This document shows, one piece after another, positions 55,201 through 63,696 of a DNA stretch of 64,000 bases. Made by a program: the position numbers and the translations under genes. A model generated the notes under the pieces. The model worked only from the letters and a program-made list of their open reading frames with translations. It did no database searches and had not been told where the DNA came from. How positions within the stretch are numbered: the stretch's first letter is position 1; every line of letters starts with the position of its first letter. The DNA is from Halomonas daqiaonensis (lineage in GTDB: Bacteria; Pseudomonadota; Gammaproteobacteria; Pseudomonadales; Halomonadaceae): positions 62,001 to 126,000 of the forward strand of contig NZ_FOBC01000001.1 in NCBI RefSeq assembly GCF_900109725.1, written 5' to 3'.

Positions 55201-56285
55201 ACTGGCCCGCGAGTCTTCAGGTCGACCTCGAGGTCGGCCAGGCTTCCGGCCAGGGCGAGCTCGATGCGCTCCCCTTCCAGAGCCGGCATGCGCTCCGGCA
55301 GGTAGAGATCAGCGGCCAGACGGGCTTCCAGGGAATAGTCGTCGCGAAGTTCCAGCCGTGCCATCAATTCGGCATCCGCATCGGCGGTGGCGACGGCCAG
55401 GGTATCGATCTCGATCTCCTGGCCACGGGCAGTGAGGCTTAGCAGCAACTTCTCGACGCCATACTCGACCGACCCGGCGATCGCGAAGTCCTCAATGACA
55501 AGCTCGGGCACCTCCACCGCCATGGGCAGGGTCACCTCGGGGAGCGCACGGCGTGGCTGCTCGTCGAGGGGCAAGTCGGCAAGCCCCTCCAGTTCGGCGG
55601 CGGCCTGGGCCGGCAGCGGCGAGCGCACGGCGATGGCCGCGTCGATGGCCACCGCCGAAGGCCGAGGCCCCTCGTACTCGGCCTCGCTCAGGGCCAGGCG
55701 AGTGCCGGCCGAGAGCGGCAGGGTCAGCCGCCCCCCGGCGAGTCGGGTGGGCAGCAGGGTCAGGGTACTCTGCTCCGCTCGGATACCGGTGGTGAAGGAG
55801 TCCCATGCCAATTGCGTGCCGTCGGCCAACTGTACGTTGACATCAACCAGTGACAGTTCGCGCAGCTCCACCGGGAACGGCAGGCGGATCTCCTCGAGCG
55901 GGGCAGCGTCATCCTCTTCTGGCTCGGCCTCCGTTTCGCTGTCCATTTTGGCCAGGCGAATATCGGCGCCTTCAACGGCCAGGCGGTCAAGACACAGCCG
56001 GCCCTGCAGGACGCACTCCTCGGACCAGGCCAACTCGAAGCGCCTCAGGGCGATATGGGCAGGCCCTGCCTTCAGACGAAGGTCATGCAGCACCAGGGTA
56101 TCCAGCGGAGCGCCCTCCACGGCCCCCAGTTCATAGAAGCCGCGCTTGGCACCCTGCTCGAGCAGCACGCCGGTTCCCCAGGGCGAGAGCGCCAGGCCCA
56201 GTACCAGCAGCACCAGGCCCAGCAACCAGAGGGGCAGGACGATCAGCAGTCGGGCCAGGGCCCAGATCAAGACGCGGGTTCTCAA
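52215..56285 (-). CDS. tamB: Translocation and assembly module protein TamB
   Basis: 1356 residues (E. coli TamB 1259). An N-terminal signal-anchor (8-33) is followed by long repeated beta-structure that spans the periplasm, and the C-terminal DUF490 domain (about 1000-1356) that binds TamA, ending in the strand-like YLEAVSGASQAVDLVYKFSLP. TamAB helps assemble outer-membrane proteins and move lipids. The start is a TTG, as no other start is available near the anchor. Acidic low-complexity inserts lie near residues 399-430 and 1076-1104. It begins 11 bases after tamA. Confidence 0.92.
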   Translation of the reverse strand: MRTRVLIWALARLLIVLPLWLLGLVLLVLGLALSPWGTGVLLEQGAKRGFYELGAVEGAPLDTLVLHDLRLKAGPAHIALRRFELAWSEECVLQGRLCLDRLAVEGADIRLAKMDSETEAEPEEDDAAPLEEIRLPFPVELRELSLVDVNVQLADGTQLAWDSFTTGIRAEQSTLTLLPTRLAGGRLTLPLSAGTRLALSEAEYEGPRPSAVAIDAAIAVRSPLPAQAAAELEGLADLPLDEQPRRALPEVTLPMAVEVPELVIEDFAIAGSVEYGVEKLLLSLTARGQEIEIDTLAVATADADAELMARLELRDDYSLEARLAADLYLPERMPALEGERIELALAGSLADLEVDLKTRGPVEAHLVARVDALDPTLPFTASLESDALQWPLPGAEVTATSEEEEEPAQEEDASVETEETEAAAEEPAEPWRIEDLAVHLEGSLVDYRTRVSLNAQGPQLPPTDLLLIGSGDLGHFRWSPLTVNHQDATLVSRGQAAWRDGLEVEASLSLDNLDPGRFVEGLDGRLGGGAELAFVQDDTGWRLEVPGLEFQGTLDDRPLSLEASFSGDSNMRWDIQSLDFRQGANRVSVAGRVSRQALDLAGDLDMPALDSLYPDLGGTLAGRFTTAGSLEAPEFDLTLTGRSLAFADNSVASLDLTAQVAGLEDPDLALALEVSRLEAGGQRLDSLTLDLDGRLSQHRLRLAAEGGDDLPLSRLVLALEGGLDSARERYRGNLSPLEIDSEFGDIRLAEALTFDANLPAGLARVSPFCLIRRQGGEVCLTEPLEASAQAGRAALAIRDLPMDLADAVMPPGWRISGENAGSLEASWSSGGARWQLTADLDSRAEVTGEDAYGRPWSVPGTRLGLEVTASEARADLDLVLGLADSGEVRLALAIDEPLTVGALDGQLRIDDLRLGPYRPLAAGLEVLQGGLDGDIRITGNRETPRLDGRLALSGLRAGGLDLPLEIRDGELVVELAGDRADIDGFLAAEEGRLQIGGNASWSDGGSWQAAVDLQAIDDPLLAVLPEFGRLRLAPDLRIRATPERLRVRGTVEIPWARLEVGEVPDAAMAPSSDEVIITEEQDQRAAQAETEEAKAETESKPGEPTAEAMAQAGMAIDILITLSLGPDVLLEAYGLEAGLSGSLEVRQQNGPVQLYGDVSLVDGRFRAFGQDLLIREGTIFFSGPPGQPLLDFEAIRNPAATQDDVIAGLRVSGSARSPSLEIFSEPAMDEASALSYLLRGRAPDSGGGSDGALTSALIGLTLGQTGGAVGALGEAFGIDDLSLDTAGAGEESQVVVTGNLTDRLSIGYGVGVFSPIAELTLRYQLWRNLYLEAVSGASQAVDLVYKFSLPGEPPTP

Positions 56286-56296
56286 GATGCGAGCTC

Positions 56297-58150
56297 TCAG
56301 AATTCCGGACCGATGGCGAAGTGGATGCGGAAGGCATCATCGGCATCGAAGGGATGGGCGACATCGAGGCGAATCGGCCCCACCGGGGAAATCCAGCGCA
56401 CCCCCAGGCCGGCGCCGGTCTTCAGGTCGCTCGGGCCCCAGTCATTGAAGGCATCGCCGGTATCGATGAAGGCCGCACCCCACCACTTGCCGGTAATGCG
56501 GCGCTGGGCCTCGAGGCTGGCGGTGAGCAGCTGCTCGCCGCCGATCAGGCGACCCTCGTCGTTCTCGGGGGCGAGACTTTCATAGGCGTAGCCGCGCACG
56601 CTGCGATCACCGCCGGTGAAGAAGCGCAGCGAAGGGGGAATGTCCACGAAGTCGTCGGTGGTGATGCTGCCCAGTCCGACCCGGCCCACGAAGCGGTTGT
56701 CGTCGCCGAGCATCCGGATCCATTCGCTGTCGCCCGTCAGTCGCAGGAACTCGGCGGCAGAACCCCACCAGTCGCTGGAATACTCCACGGCCAGGCGCTG
56801 GCGATCTCCCCAGGTGGGAAAGGTGGGATTACGGGTACGGATGCGCGACCAGCTGATACCGGGATAGAGCAGCAGCACCTGGTTGGAGACGCCGGCCTGG
56901 GTGAAGTCCTCGTAGGTGGCGCGCAGGTAGAGGGTCTGCTCCCAGTCATTGTCGAATTTCCAGCGACGAGCCGCCTCCACCGTGCTCTCCAGCGTCCGCG
57001 TGTCTTCGTTGTCCTTGTGGCGCAGGCCGTACTGGAAGCGATAGCTGTCACGCAAGGGGTCCGCCAGCGGCATCGTGTAGATCCCGGTGAAACGCTGCTC
57101 GGGCCCCGAGAGGTAGAGATCGTGATCCAGACCATGGCCATAGCGGTTGATCCAGGGTTGGTCCCAGGCGAATCGTAAGCGTGGGCCGACATCGGTGGCG
57201 TAGCCTACCCCCACCTCGAACTGGTGGCGGTCGGCGGGGGTCAGCGCTACGTCGATCGGCACCTCGGGAAGGATGGGGCGCTGCAGGCTAGCGGACGCCA
57301 CCAGCGCATCGGCGGCGATGCGTGGATCGGTGCCGACAGGCTCCACGCCGGCCACGTCCAGCGACTGCCACCAGGTAGATTCCGCCTCCGGCAGCGCCAG
57401 GCGCCCCAGTTCCCGTTGGAGGCGCGGACGCACGTTCACCGAGGCGAACCACTCGGTCTGGCCCAGACGCTGGTTGAACCGGGCGACCCTGCTCGCCAGA
57501 TAGGGCTCGCCGCTGGTGAAGGGAGCCAGGTTTTCCAGCCGCTCGGTCTCGATATGATGGCCCTGGAAGATCACGTCGCCGAAGCGGTGGCGCTGGCCGC
57601 TGTCCAGCGCCAGGTAGAGTCGGGCGCTGTTGGCGTAGGGCCTGACTTCCATCCGGCGATCGGTGAAGCGCCAGTCGAAGTAGCCGCGCTCGAGGGCGAG
57701 GTTGGCCAGCCGGCTACGCAGGCTGTCGAAGGGGGCATGGCGCAGGCGATCCCCTTTCTCCAGAGGAAAGTCCTCGATGGCCTCGGTGAAGGGGGGATCC
57801 TCGGCGGCATCGCCGGTCACGGACAACTCGAGGACCTCGATCAGTACCGGTTCCCCCGGACTGATGGAAAGGGTTACCTGAGTCGGTGCCTCGGGATCGT
57901 CGAAACGTGGCTCGATCCGGGGCGAGTAGTAACCGTAGACCCGTAGCGCCTCGCTGCTGCGCCGCAACACCTCGCTTTCCAGGCGAGCGGGACTGTACAG
58001 CTCAGCCTCGAGCCCCTCGAGGTAGAGACGAACGTTCTCCGCCAGCGGATCTTCGATGCCCTCGATAGTTGCCTCGAGCGCCAGGGCACCAGGCGCGAGG
58101 CCCAGGAAGAATGCCGCCATCCCCAGGCGTGTGTACACGCAATTATCCAT
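56297..58150 (-). CDS. tamA: Translocation and assembly module outer-membrane protein TamA
   Basis: 617 residues. A signal peptide (cleaved near ALALEA) precedes three POTRA domains (about 30-270) and an Omp85 beta barrel. The barrel motif FFTGGDRSVRGYAYESLAP near 518-536 carries the conserved VRGY substrate-loop element. The ATG at 58150 has AGGA nine bases before it and gives a typical signal peptide; an ATG at 58177 is an alternative. tamB follows on the same strand and a coiled-coil gene lies just upstream, so the three may form one operon. Confidence 0.92.
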   Translation of the reverse strand: MDNCVYTRLGMAAFFLGLAPGALALEATIEGIEDPLAENVRLYLEGLEAELYSPARLESEVLRRSSEALRVYGYYSPRIEPRFDDPEAPTQVTLSISPGEPVLIEVLELSVTGDAAEDPPFTEAIEDFPLEKGDRLRHAPFDSLRSRLANLALERGYFDWRFTDRRMEVRPYANSARLYLALDSGQRHRFGDVIFQGHHIETERLENLAPFTSGEPYLASRVARFNQRLGQTEWFASVNVRPRLQRELGRLALPEAESTWWQSLDVAGVEPVGTDPRIAADALVASASLQRPILPEVPIDVALTPADRHQFEVGVGYATDVGPRLRFAWDQPWINRYGHGLDHDLYLSGPEQRFTGIYTMPLADPLRDSYRFQYGLRHKDNEDTRTLESTVEAARRWKFDNDWEQTLYLRATYEDFTQAGVSNQVLLLYPGISWSRIRTRNPTFPTWGDRQRLAVEYSSDWWGSAAEFLRLTGDSEWIRMLGDDNRFVGRVGLGSITTDDFVDIPPSLRFFTGGDRSVRGYAYESLAPENDEGRLIGGEQLLTASLEAQRRITGKWWGAAFIDTGDAFNDWGPSDLKTGAGLGVRWISPVGPIRLDVAHPFDADDAFRIHFAIGPEF

Positions 58151-58178
58151 TGCTACCGCTTCCTGAACTGGCGACATG

Positions 58179-59042
58179 TCATTGGCGCAGGACCTCGAGC
58201 TGGGCGCTCATGGCAAGCTGCGCCTGGCGCAGCTCACGCAGCCCGGACTCGATGTCCCCAAGCCGATTGCCCAGCGCCTCGATTCGTTCCTGCGCATCAT
58301 CGCGTGATCCCGCCATCGCTTCAACGTCGGCCTCGAGGCTTGACAACGCCACTTCCAGCGACGCGATGCGAGCCGCTTGAGCACCACGCTGGTCGGCGAA
58401 GCGCCCTTCCAGCGTCTCCAGGGTCGTGGCCAGGGCCCGGAGACGCTCGGCCTCTGCCTCGCGAGCCTCATCGAGGGCGGCGAGCCGTTCTTGTAGCGCG
58501 GCTCGCCCCTCCTCGCCCGCCCGTTCCAGGGCATCCAGTGAGGTACGGGTTGCGGCCAGGATTGCGGCCTGGGTGTCGTTCTCGTCGCTGATTGCGGCCA
58601 GCCGGTCATCGAGAGACGTCATAGACTCTTCGAGTGACATCACCACTTCCTCGAGAGGCGTCAGGCGCCGTTCCTGCTCTGACTCGAACGTGGCCAGGCG
58701 TTCATCGATGACCGCATCGAGTTCGGCTTCCAGGTTGGCCAGCTCATCCATGCGGTCCTGCAGCGTGGCGAAGGCCTCTCCTCGACCCTCGTCCGCATCG
58801 AAGCGGGCATGCACGTTGGAGAGCTCGCCGCTGACCCGTGAGAGTTCGGCCTGCAGGCGAGTACGCTCCTGCCAGCCGGCCCAGCCAAGAGCGGCACCGG
58901 CTGCGATGAGCAACACCACCAGCAGCCACAGCGGCCATACCCGCGGAGGCGGGGGCTGCCGCCAGCGTGGCGCCGACAGGCTGGCATCCGGGTCCGGTAC
59001 GATCGGCCGGCTGTACCGGGAGGCATCCGGGCGCTCTGCCAT
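58179..59042 (-). CDS. Membrane-anchored coiled-coil protein of unknown function
   Basis: 287 residues. A short cytoplasmic, proline-rich head (1-35) leads to one membrane helix (36-57) and then a continuous acidic, Ala/Glu/Leu-rich coiled coil (60-285), probably in the periplasm. No enzyme motif is seen. AAGGAG six bases before the ATG is a good start. It lies directly upstream of tamA (28 bases or fewer) on the same strand, so a structural role alongside TamAB is possible but not shown. Confidence 0.7.
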   Translation of the reverse strand: MAERPDASRYSRPIVPDPDASLSAPRWRQPPPPRVWPLWLLVVLLIAAGAALGWAGWQERTRLQAELSRVSGELSNVHARFDADEGRGEAFATLQDRMDELANLEAELDAVIDERLATFESEQERRLTPLEEVVMSLEESMTSLDDRLAAISDENDTQAAILAATRTSLDALERAGEEGRAALQERLAALDEAREAEAERLRALATTLETLEGRFADQRGAQAARIASLEVALSSLEADVEAMAGSRDDAQERIEALGNRLGDIESGLRELRQAQLAMSAQLEVLRQ

Positions 59043-59098
59043 GGCGAACTCCTTCTGTGAAAACGGGGTGGCCGGGGCCGCGGCGGAGGGCCGTTCGA

Positions 59099-59127
59099 TT
59101 GGCGCCCCCGGAGGCGGGTGCTATGAT
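59099..59127 (+). promoter_or_regulatory. Sigma-70-type promoter of sodB
   Basis: TTGGCG and TATGAT are 17 bases apart, about 160 bases before the sodB start, leaving a long leader of ordinary composition. The long leader could host small-RNA control as known for sodB in other bacteria, but no site was identified. Confidence 0.6.
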
Positions 59128-59286
59128 GCCGCCACGGCACCGACACATCATCCTGATAGTGTAAGGTTTTTTGTCATCGGAACGCACGGGGTACATCAAC
59201 GACGCTTGCCGGACCTCGTCCCCTGTTATACCGATGAAGCGCCATGGCGGGCTGTACCAGGACCGCCGACGACCAGGAGAGATTCG

Positions 59287-59865
59287 ATGGCATTCGAATT
59301 GCCCGCACTGCCTTACGAGAAGAACGCGCTTGAACCGCACATCTCCGCCGAGACCCTTGAATACCACTACGGCAAGCATCACCAGACCTACGTGAACAAG
59401 CTCAACGAGCTGACCGATGGCTCCGATGAGGCCAACAAGTCCCTCGAGGAGATCATCACGTCCTCTTCCGGCGGCCTGTTCAACCAGGCAGCCCAGGTCT
59501 GGAACCACACCTTCTACTGGCACTGCCTGGCGCCCAACGGTGGCGGAGAGCCGAACGGCGCACTGGCCGAGGCCATCAATGCCAAGTTCGGATCCTTCGA
59601 CACGTTCAAGGAGACCTTCAACGCCCAGGCGGCGGGCAACTTCGGCTCCGGCTGGACCTGGCTGATCAAGACCGACGACGGTGGCGTCGACATCGTCAAC
59701 ACCAGCAACGCCGACACCCCCATCGCCCATGGCCAGACGCCGCTGCTGACCATCGACGTGTGGGAGCATGCCTACTATATCGATTACCGCAATGCGCGTC
59801 CGAAGTACCTCGAGAACGTCTGGAACGTCCTCAACTGGGACTTCGTTGCCCAGAACTTCAGCTGA
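59287..59865 (+). CDS. sodB: Superoxide dismutase, iron type
   Basis: 192 residues. It converts superoxide to peroxide and oxygen. Metal ligands are H27, H74, D157 and H161 ([11 protein letters not shown]). The second-sphere Gln sits in [11 protein letters not shown] at Q70, the placement seen in iron enzymes rather than manganese ones. No signal peptide, so cytoplasmic. AGGAGA precedes the ATG. Confidence 0.95.
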   Translation: MAFELPALPYEKNALEPHISAETLEYHYGKHHQTYVNKLNELTDGSDEANKSLEEIITSSSGGLFNQAAQVWNHTFYWHCLAPNGGGEPNGALAEAINAKFGSFDTFKETFNAQAAGNFGSGWTWLIKTDDGGVDIVNTSNADTPIAHGQTPLLTIDVWEHAYYIDYRNARPKYLENVWNVLNWDFVAQNFS

Positions 59866-59900
59866 TAGCGCGGCGCTCCAGCACCGAATCTGTACAGCCC

Positions 59901-59930
59901 AAGCGGCCCCGCCAACTGGCGGGGCCGCTT
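59901..59930. terminator. Terminator between sodB and the Ugd homologue
   Basis: A perfect 13-bp stem with an AACT loop lies between the two convergent genes. There is no strong T tract, but stem strength and position suggest bidirectional termination. Confidence 0.75.
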
Positions 59931-59933
59931 GCG

Positions 59934-61223
59934 TTAGGGATCGGCGCGCCGCCCGATGCCACGATAGTGCATGCCACAGGCGGCCACATGGGCAGGGTCG
60001 TAGATGTTGCGCCCGTCGAGCAGCAACTTTTCGCCGAGCCGCTTGGCCAGCAGCGGCCAGTCAGGATTCCAGTAGGCCTTCCACTCGGTGACCAGCATCA
60101 GCGCATCGGCCCCCTCGCACGCCTCCAGGGGGTCTCCCCGGAACACTTCTAACAGCGGATGCTCGCCGACTTCTGCCAACACGGCAGGGATTGCCGCCGG
60201 ATCATGCAGGCGAACCCTCACGCCCTGGGCCCACAGCGCGCGAAGCAGCGTGAGCACCGGCGCTTGGTCGATGCGGGCCGTACCGGGTTTGAAGGCCGCA
60301 CCCCAGATCGCCACGCAGCGGCCCTCCAGGCGTCCATGGAGGTGCGCCCAGAGTTTGCGGAACAGCGTCTCCTTCTTGTGCTCGTTGATATCGAGCACTT
60401 GGTCGAGCAGTGCCGAGTGACGCCCGCTAGCCGACTGAACGTCGGCCAGGCGCATCAGATCGCGAGAGAAGTTCGGGCCGCCGAAGCCACAGCCGGGATA
60501 GAGATACTCGTAGCCGATGCGTGAATCGGCGCCCATACCCTGGCGAACGTATTCCACGTCCACCCCCAGGCTATCGGCCAGCCCGGCGATATCGTTCATG
60601 TAGCTGATGCGCGTGGCGAGCATACCGTTGATGGCCAGCTTGGTGAGCTCCGCGGCGCGCCGCGGCATCCGCTGGAACACCTCGCGGCGGCGATTGAAGG
60701 CACGCAGCAGTTCGCGTACCTGACGCTCCGCCCCGTCCGCGTCGCAGCCCAGCAGCCAGCGGGAGGGCCGGGTGAAGGTTTCCCACGCGCGCCCCTCCTC
60801 GAGCAGGTCGGCCAGGGCCACTGCCCGACAGCCGTCGAGGCGTGATTCCAGCTGCTCGGTCTCGCCCACCGGAAAGGTGGAGTTGTTGACCAGTACGGCC
60901 CCGGGGCAAAGGCCGGTCATCAGGCGTTCCACGCTCTCGGCCGCATCCTGACGCTGGCCTGGGGAGAGGGCGAGCCACAAGACGTCGAAGGCCTCGCGGC
61001 CGACAGCGTCCTCTTCGGTGGCGGCCAGGTGCAGGCTGCCCTGACTCATTCCCTCCTCGAGCCGACGCATCAGCTCCGGTTCACTGGTCAGCCAGCCGCT
61101 GGTGGAGAGCGCCGACCAGGCAGCCGAGGCATGGGGCAGCCAGGTCACCCGGTGGCCGACCCAGGAGAGTGCCGCCGCGGCGGTGGCGGCGGCCAGCTCG
61201 CTGCCATGGATCAGTACCCGCAT
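59934..61223 (-). CDS. Degenerate UDP-glucose dehydrogenase homologue
   Basis: 429 residues with the three-part UDP-glucose/GDP-mannose dehydrogenase fold. The catalytic Lys and Asn are kept (ELTKLAINGML, K195 and N200), but the nucleophilic cysteine of the usual GGSCFPKD is replaced: the loop reads GFGGPNFSRD with N251. The N-terminal NAD loop is also altered (HGSELAAAT instead of a GxGxxG), and the NPEFLREG motif reads ADLLEEG. Normal two-step oxidation of UDP-glucose is therefore unlikely; it may be inactive, regulatory or do other chemistry. It starts five bases after galU and was presumably recruited to UDP-glucose metabolism. Confidence 0.85.
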   Translation of the reverse strand: MRVLIHGSELAAATAAAALSWVGHRVTWLPHASAAWSALSTSGWLTSEPELMRRLEEGMSQGSLHLAATEEDAVGREAFDVLWLALSPGQRQDAAESVERLMTGLCPGAVLVNNSTFPVGETEQLESRLDGCRAVALADLLEEGRAWETFTRPSRWLLGCDADGAERQVRELLRAFNRRREVFQRMPRRAAELTKLAINGMLATRISYMNDIAGLADSLGVDVEYVRQGMGADSRIGYEYLYPGCGFGGPNFSRDLMRLADVQSASGRHSALLDQVLDINEHKKETLFRKLWAHLHGRLEGRCVAIWGAAFKPGTARIDQAPVLTLLRALWAQGVRVRLHDPAAIPAVLAEVGEHPLLEVFRGDPLEACEGADALMLVTEWKAYWNPDWPLLAKRLGEKLLLDGRNIYDPAHVAACGMHYRGIGRRADP

Positions 61224-61228
61224 GGATG

Positions 61229-62119
61229 TCACTCCTCTCCGGCGTAGCGCGTCAGCAGCTGACGGAACCCTTGGCCGTAGCGAGCATGACGACGACCATA
61301 GGCAAGGATCGCCTCCAGGTAGCCCAGCTGGTGGCCACAGTCGTAGGTCTTGCCGCGCATCCGCCAGGCGTCCACGCCCTCCTCACGACGCAGGGTCTCG
61401 ATGGCATCGGTGAGCTGGATCTCGTTGCCGGCCCCCGGCGGCGTGTCGCCGAGCAGCGAGAAGATCCGGCCCGGCAACACATAGCGACCGATCACCGCCA
61501 GGTTCGAGGGTGCCTCATCGACCGGCGGCTTCTCCACCACCCCGGAGATCGGCCGCGACTCGCCGGGGCCGGGAAGCTCGCCGCCGGTGTCGACGATACC
61601 GTACTTGTGAACCATGTCATGGGGCACCTCCTCGACCATCAACTGACTGTGCTGGCTGGCCTCGAAGGAGGCAATCATGCCCGCTAGGTCGTTGGGCTTC
61701 ATACCCTCATTGTCGACCAGCACGTCGGGCAGCAGCACCACGAAGGGCTCCTTGTCGCCCACTACCGGGCGCGCACAGAGCACGGCGTGACCCAGACCCA
61801 GCGGCTCGGGCTGGCGCACGCTGATGATGTTGACGTTGGAGGGCACGATGGAGCGCAGCTCCTCCAGCAGCTCCGTCTTGCCCTTGGCCTCGAGGCTCGC
61901 CTCGAGCTCGAAGTGCTTGTCGAAGTGGTTCTCGATGGCGCTCTTGGTGCCATGGGTCACCAGTACGATGTCACGAATACCGGCGGCGACGGCCTCCTGG
62001 ACCACGTACTGGATCACCGGCCGGTCGACGATGGTGATCATCTCCTTGGGGATGGCCTTGGAGGCCGGAAGACAGCGCGTGCCGAACCCGGCAACGGGAA
62101 GAACGGCCTTGTTGATCAT
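61229..62119 (-). CDS. galU: UTP-glucose-1-phosphate uridylyltransferase GalU
   Basis: 296 residues. GalU makes UDP-glucose for cell-surface polysaccharides. Evidence is the N-terminal AVLPVAGFGTRCLPASKAIP with its catalytic Lys region, FVVLLPDVLVDN and the C-terminal LTDAIETLRREEGV block. AGGGA before the ATG. It heads a two-gene unit with the degenerate Ugd and is divergent from ubiG. Confidence 0.95.
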   Translation of the reverse strand: MINKAVLPVAGFGTRCLPASKAIPKEMITIVDRPVIQYVVQEAVAAGIRDIVLVTHGTKSAIENHFDKHFELEASLEAKGKTELLEELRSIVPSNVNIISVRQPEPLGLGHAVLCARPVVGDKEPFVVLLPDVLVDNEGMKPNDLAGMIASFEASQHSQLMVEEVPHDMVHKYGIVDTGGELPGPGESRPISGVVEKPPVDEAPSNLAVIGRYVLPGRIFSLLGDTPPGAGNEIQLTDAIETLRREEGVDAWRMRGKTYDCGHQLGYLEAILAYGRRHARYGQGFRQLLTRYAGEE

Positions 62120-62187
62120 GATACGGTCCCTGTCAGTGTCGAGATATGGCCACCGGGAAAGCGTGGGAATGCCCTCCCGGGAGCGGG

Positions 62188-62193
62188 TACAAT
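62188..62193 (+). promoter_or_regulatory. Candidate -10 box for ubiG
   Basis: TACAAT lies about 70 bases before the ubiG ATG. The matching -35 box (TGGGAA-like) is weak, so confidence is low. Confidence 0.35.
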
Positions 62194-62260
62194 GCTCAAT
62201 GATACCGGACCGAGCTCGGCCTGCCAGCGTGTCAGGTCGGCAACTTCATGGAGACAGTAG

Positions 62261-62986
62261 ATGAGTGCAAGCCACCCGGAAGCGGACAACGTCGACCAGA
62301 CGGAGATCGCCAAGTTCGACGCCTTGGCCGATCGCTGGTGGGATCCGCAAGGCGACTTCAAACCGCTCCACGACATCAATCCGCTGCGCCTGGACTTCAT
62401 TGATGCCCGGGCCGGACTGGCCGGGCGACGGGTACTCGACGTGGGCTGTGGCGGTGGCATCCTGGCCGAGGCCATGGCGCATCGTGGCGCCGAGGTCACC
62501 GGCATCGATCTGGGCGAGGCGCCGCTGGCCGTGGCCCGGCAACACGCCAAGGAGAACGGACTGGCCATTGGCTACCGCCATGTCAGCGTCGAGGAGATGG
62601 CCGCTGCCCAGCCCGGTGAGTTCGACGTGGTGACCTGCCTGGAGATGCTCGAACATGTGCCGAATCCCGGCTCGGTGATTCACGCCTGCGCCACCCTGGT
62701 CAAGCCTGGTGGCCAGGTGTTCTTCTCGACCCTGAACCGCAATCCCAAGGCCTACGCGCTGGCGATACTCGGCGCCGAGTACCTGCTGCGCATGTTGCCT
62801 CGTGGCACCCACGACTATCGGCGTTTCATCCGTCCCTCTGAGCTGGCCGGCTGGTGTCGCGAGGCGAGCCTGGAGGTTCGTGAGCAGAACGGCCTGGTCT
62901 TCAATCCGCTGACCCGCCGCTATGCCCTGTCGGCGCGCGATGTCTCGGTCAACTACCTGATGCATTGTCGCCGAGCGGCGGCGTGA
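62261..62986 (+). CDS. ubiG: Ubiquinone biosynthesis O-methyltransferase UbiG
   Basis: 241 residues. UbiG carries out both O-methylations of ubiquinone synthesis using SAM. The SAM motif VLDVGCGGG is at 58-66, with [13 protein letters not shown] and [14 protein letters not shown] further on, all typical. GGAGACAG before the ATG. Its TGA overlaps the ATG of the phosphatase by one base (TGATG). Confidence 0.95.
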   Translation: MSASHPEADNVDQTEIAKFDALADRWWDPQGDFKPLHDINPLRLDFIDARAGLAGRRVLDVGCGGGILAEAMAHRGAEVTGIDLGEAPLAVARQHAKENGLAIGYRHVSVEEMAAAQPGEFDVVTCLEMLEHVPNPGSVIHACATLVKPGGQVFFSTLNRNPKAYALAILGAEYLLRMLPRGTHDYRRFIRPSELAGWCREASLEVREQNGLVFNPLTRRYALSARDVSVNYLMHCRRAAA

Positions 62987-63660
62987 TGACCGGAGACCTC
63001 CCCCAGGCCCTGCTCTTCGACCTGGACGGCACCCTGGTGGACACCGCGCCGGACCTGGCACGGGCCACCAACGCCCTGCGTCACCATCATGGGCTGTCCG
63101 CACTACCCTATGCGGTGATCCGTGCCCAGGTCTCCAACGGCGGCAGTGCCCTGGTGACCCTGGCCCTGGGTCTCGACAAGGAAGCTGAGGGCCATGCCGA
63201 GGCGCGTACCTTTCTGCTCGAGGCCTATGGTCGGGCGATAGCCGAGGAGAGCCGCGTCTTTCCCCCGCTGGAGCGACTGCTCGCCGACTGGGAGGCAAGC
63301 GCCCGTCCTTGGGGAATCGTTACCAACAAGCCCCGGGCCTATGCCGCACCCCTGGTCGAGGCGCTGAGACTTACCCCCGGCGCCCTGCTCTGCGCCGATG
63401 ACCTGCCGGTCAAGAAACCCGATCCCGAGCCCCTGAGGGAGGCAGCGCGGCGTCTTCAGGTGACACCTGGCGACTGCTGGTATATCGGCGATCACCAACG
63501 TGACATGCAGGCCGCCCGCGCGGCCGGTATGCTTGCGGTGGCAGTGGGCTACGGCTATATCGAGGAGGGAGACGACTATCGGGGATGGCCGGCCGACCTG
63601 TGGTTCGATACCACCGAGGTGCTGGTAGCGGCATTGCGAGGTATCAGCCAGAAGGCGTAG
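62986..63660 (+). CDS. gph: HAD phosphatase (phosphoglycolate / MurNAc-6P type)
   Basis: 224 residues, HAD superfamily. The nucleophile block LLFDLDGTLVDT (D12, D14), the Lys of VKKPDPEP and the acidic GDHQRDMQAA complete the active site. Co-translation with ubiG is shared by Gph of E. coli (phosphoglycolate phosphatase) and MupP of pseudomonads (N-acetylmuramate 6-phosphate phosphatase, cell-wall recycling). In pseudomonads the order is ubiG-mupP-yciK, and yciK is next to this gene too, so MupP is as likely as Gph. An ATG at 62965 is inside ubiG and less likely. Confidence 0.88.
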   Translation: MTGDLPQALLFDLDGTLVDTAPDLARATNALRHHHGLSALPYAVIRAQVSNGGSALVTLALGLDKEAEGHAEARTFLLEAYGRAIAEESRVFPPLERLLADWEASARPWGIVTNKPRAYAAPLVEALRLTPGALLCADDLPVKKPDPEPLREAARRLQVTPGDCWYIGDHQRDMQAARAAGMLAVAVGYGYIEEGDDYRGWPADLWFDTTEVLVAALRGISQKA

Positions 63661-63696
63661 ATGTTAGCGCCGCGGGCGGCCCCGGGGACCTTTCTC

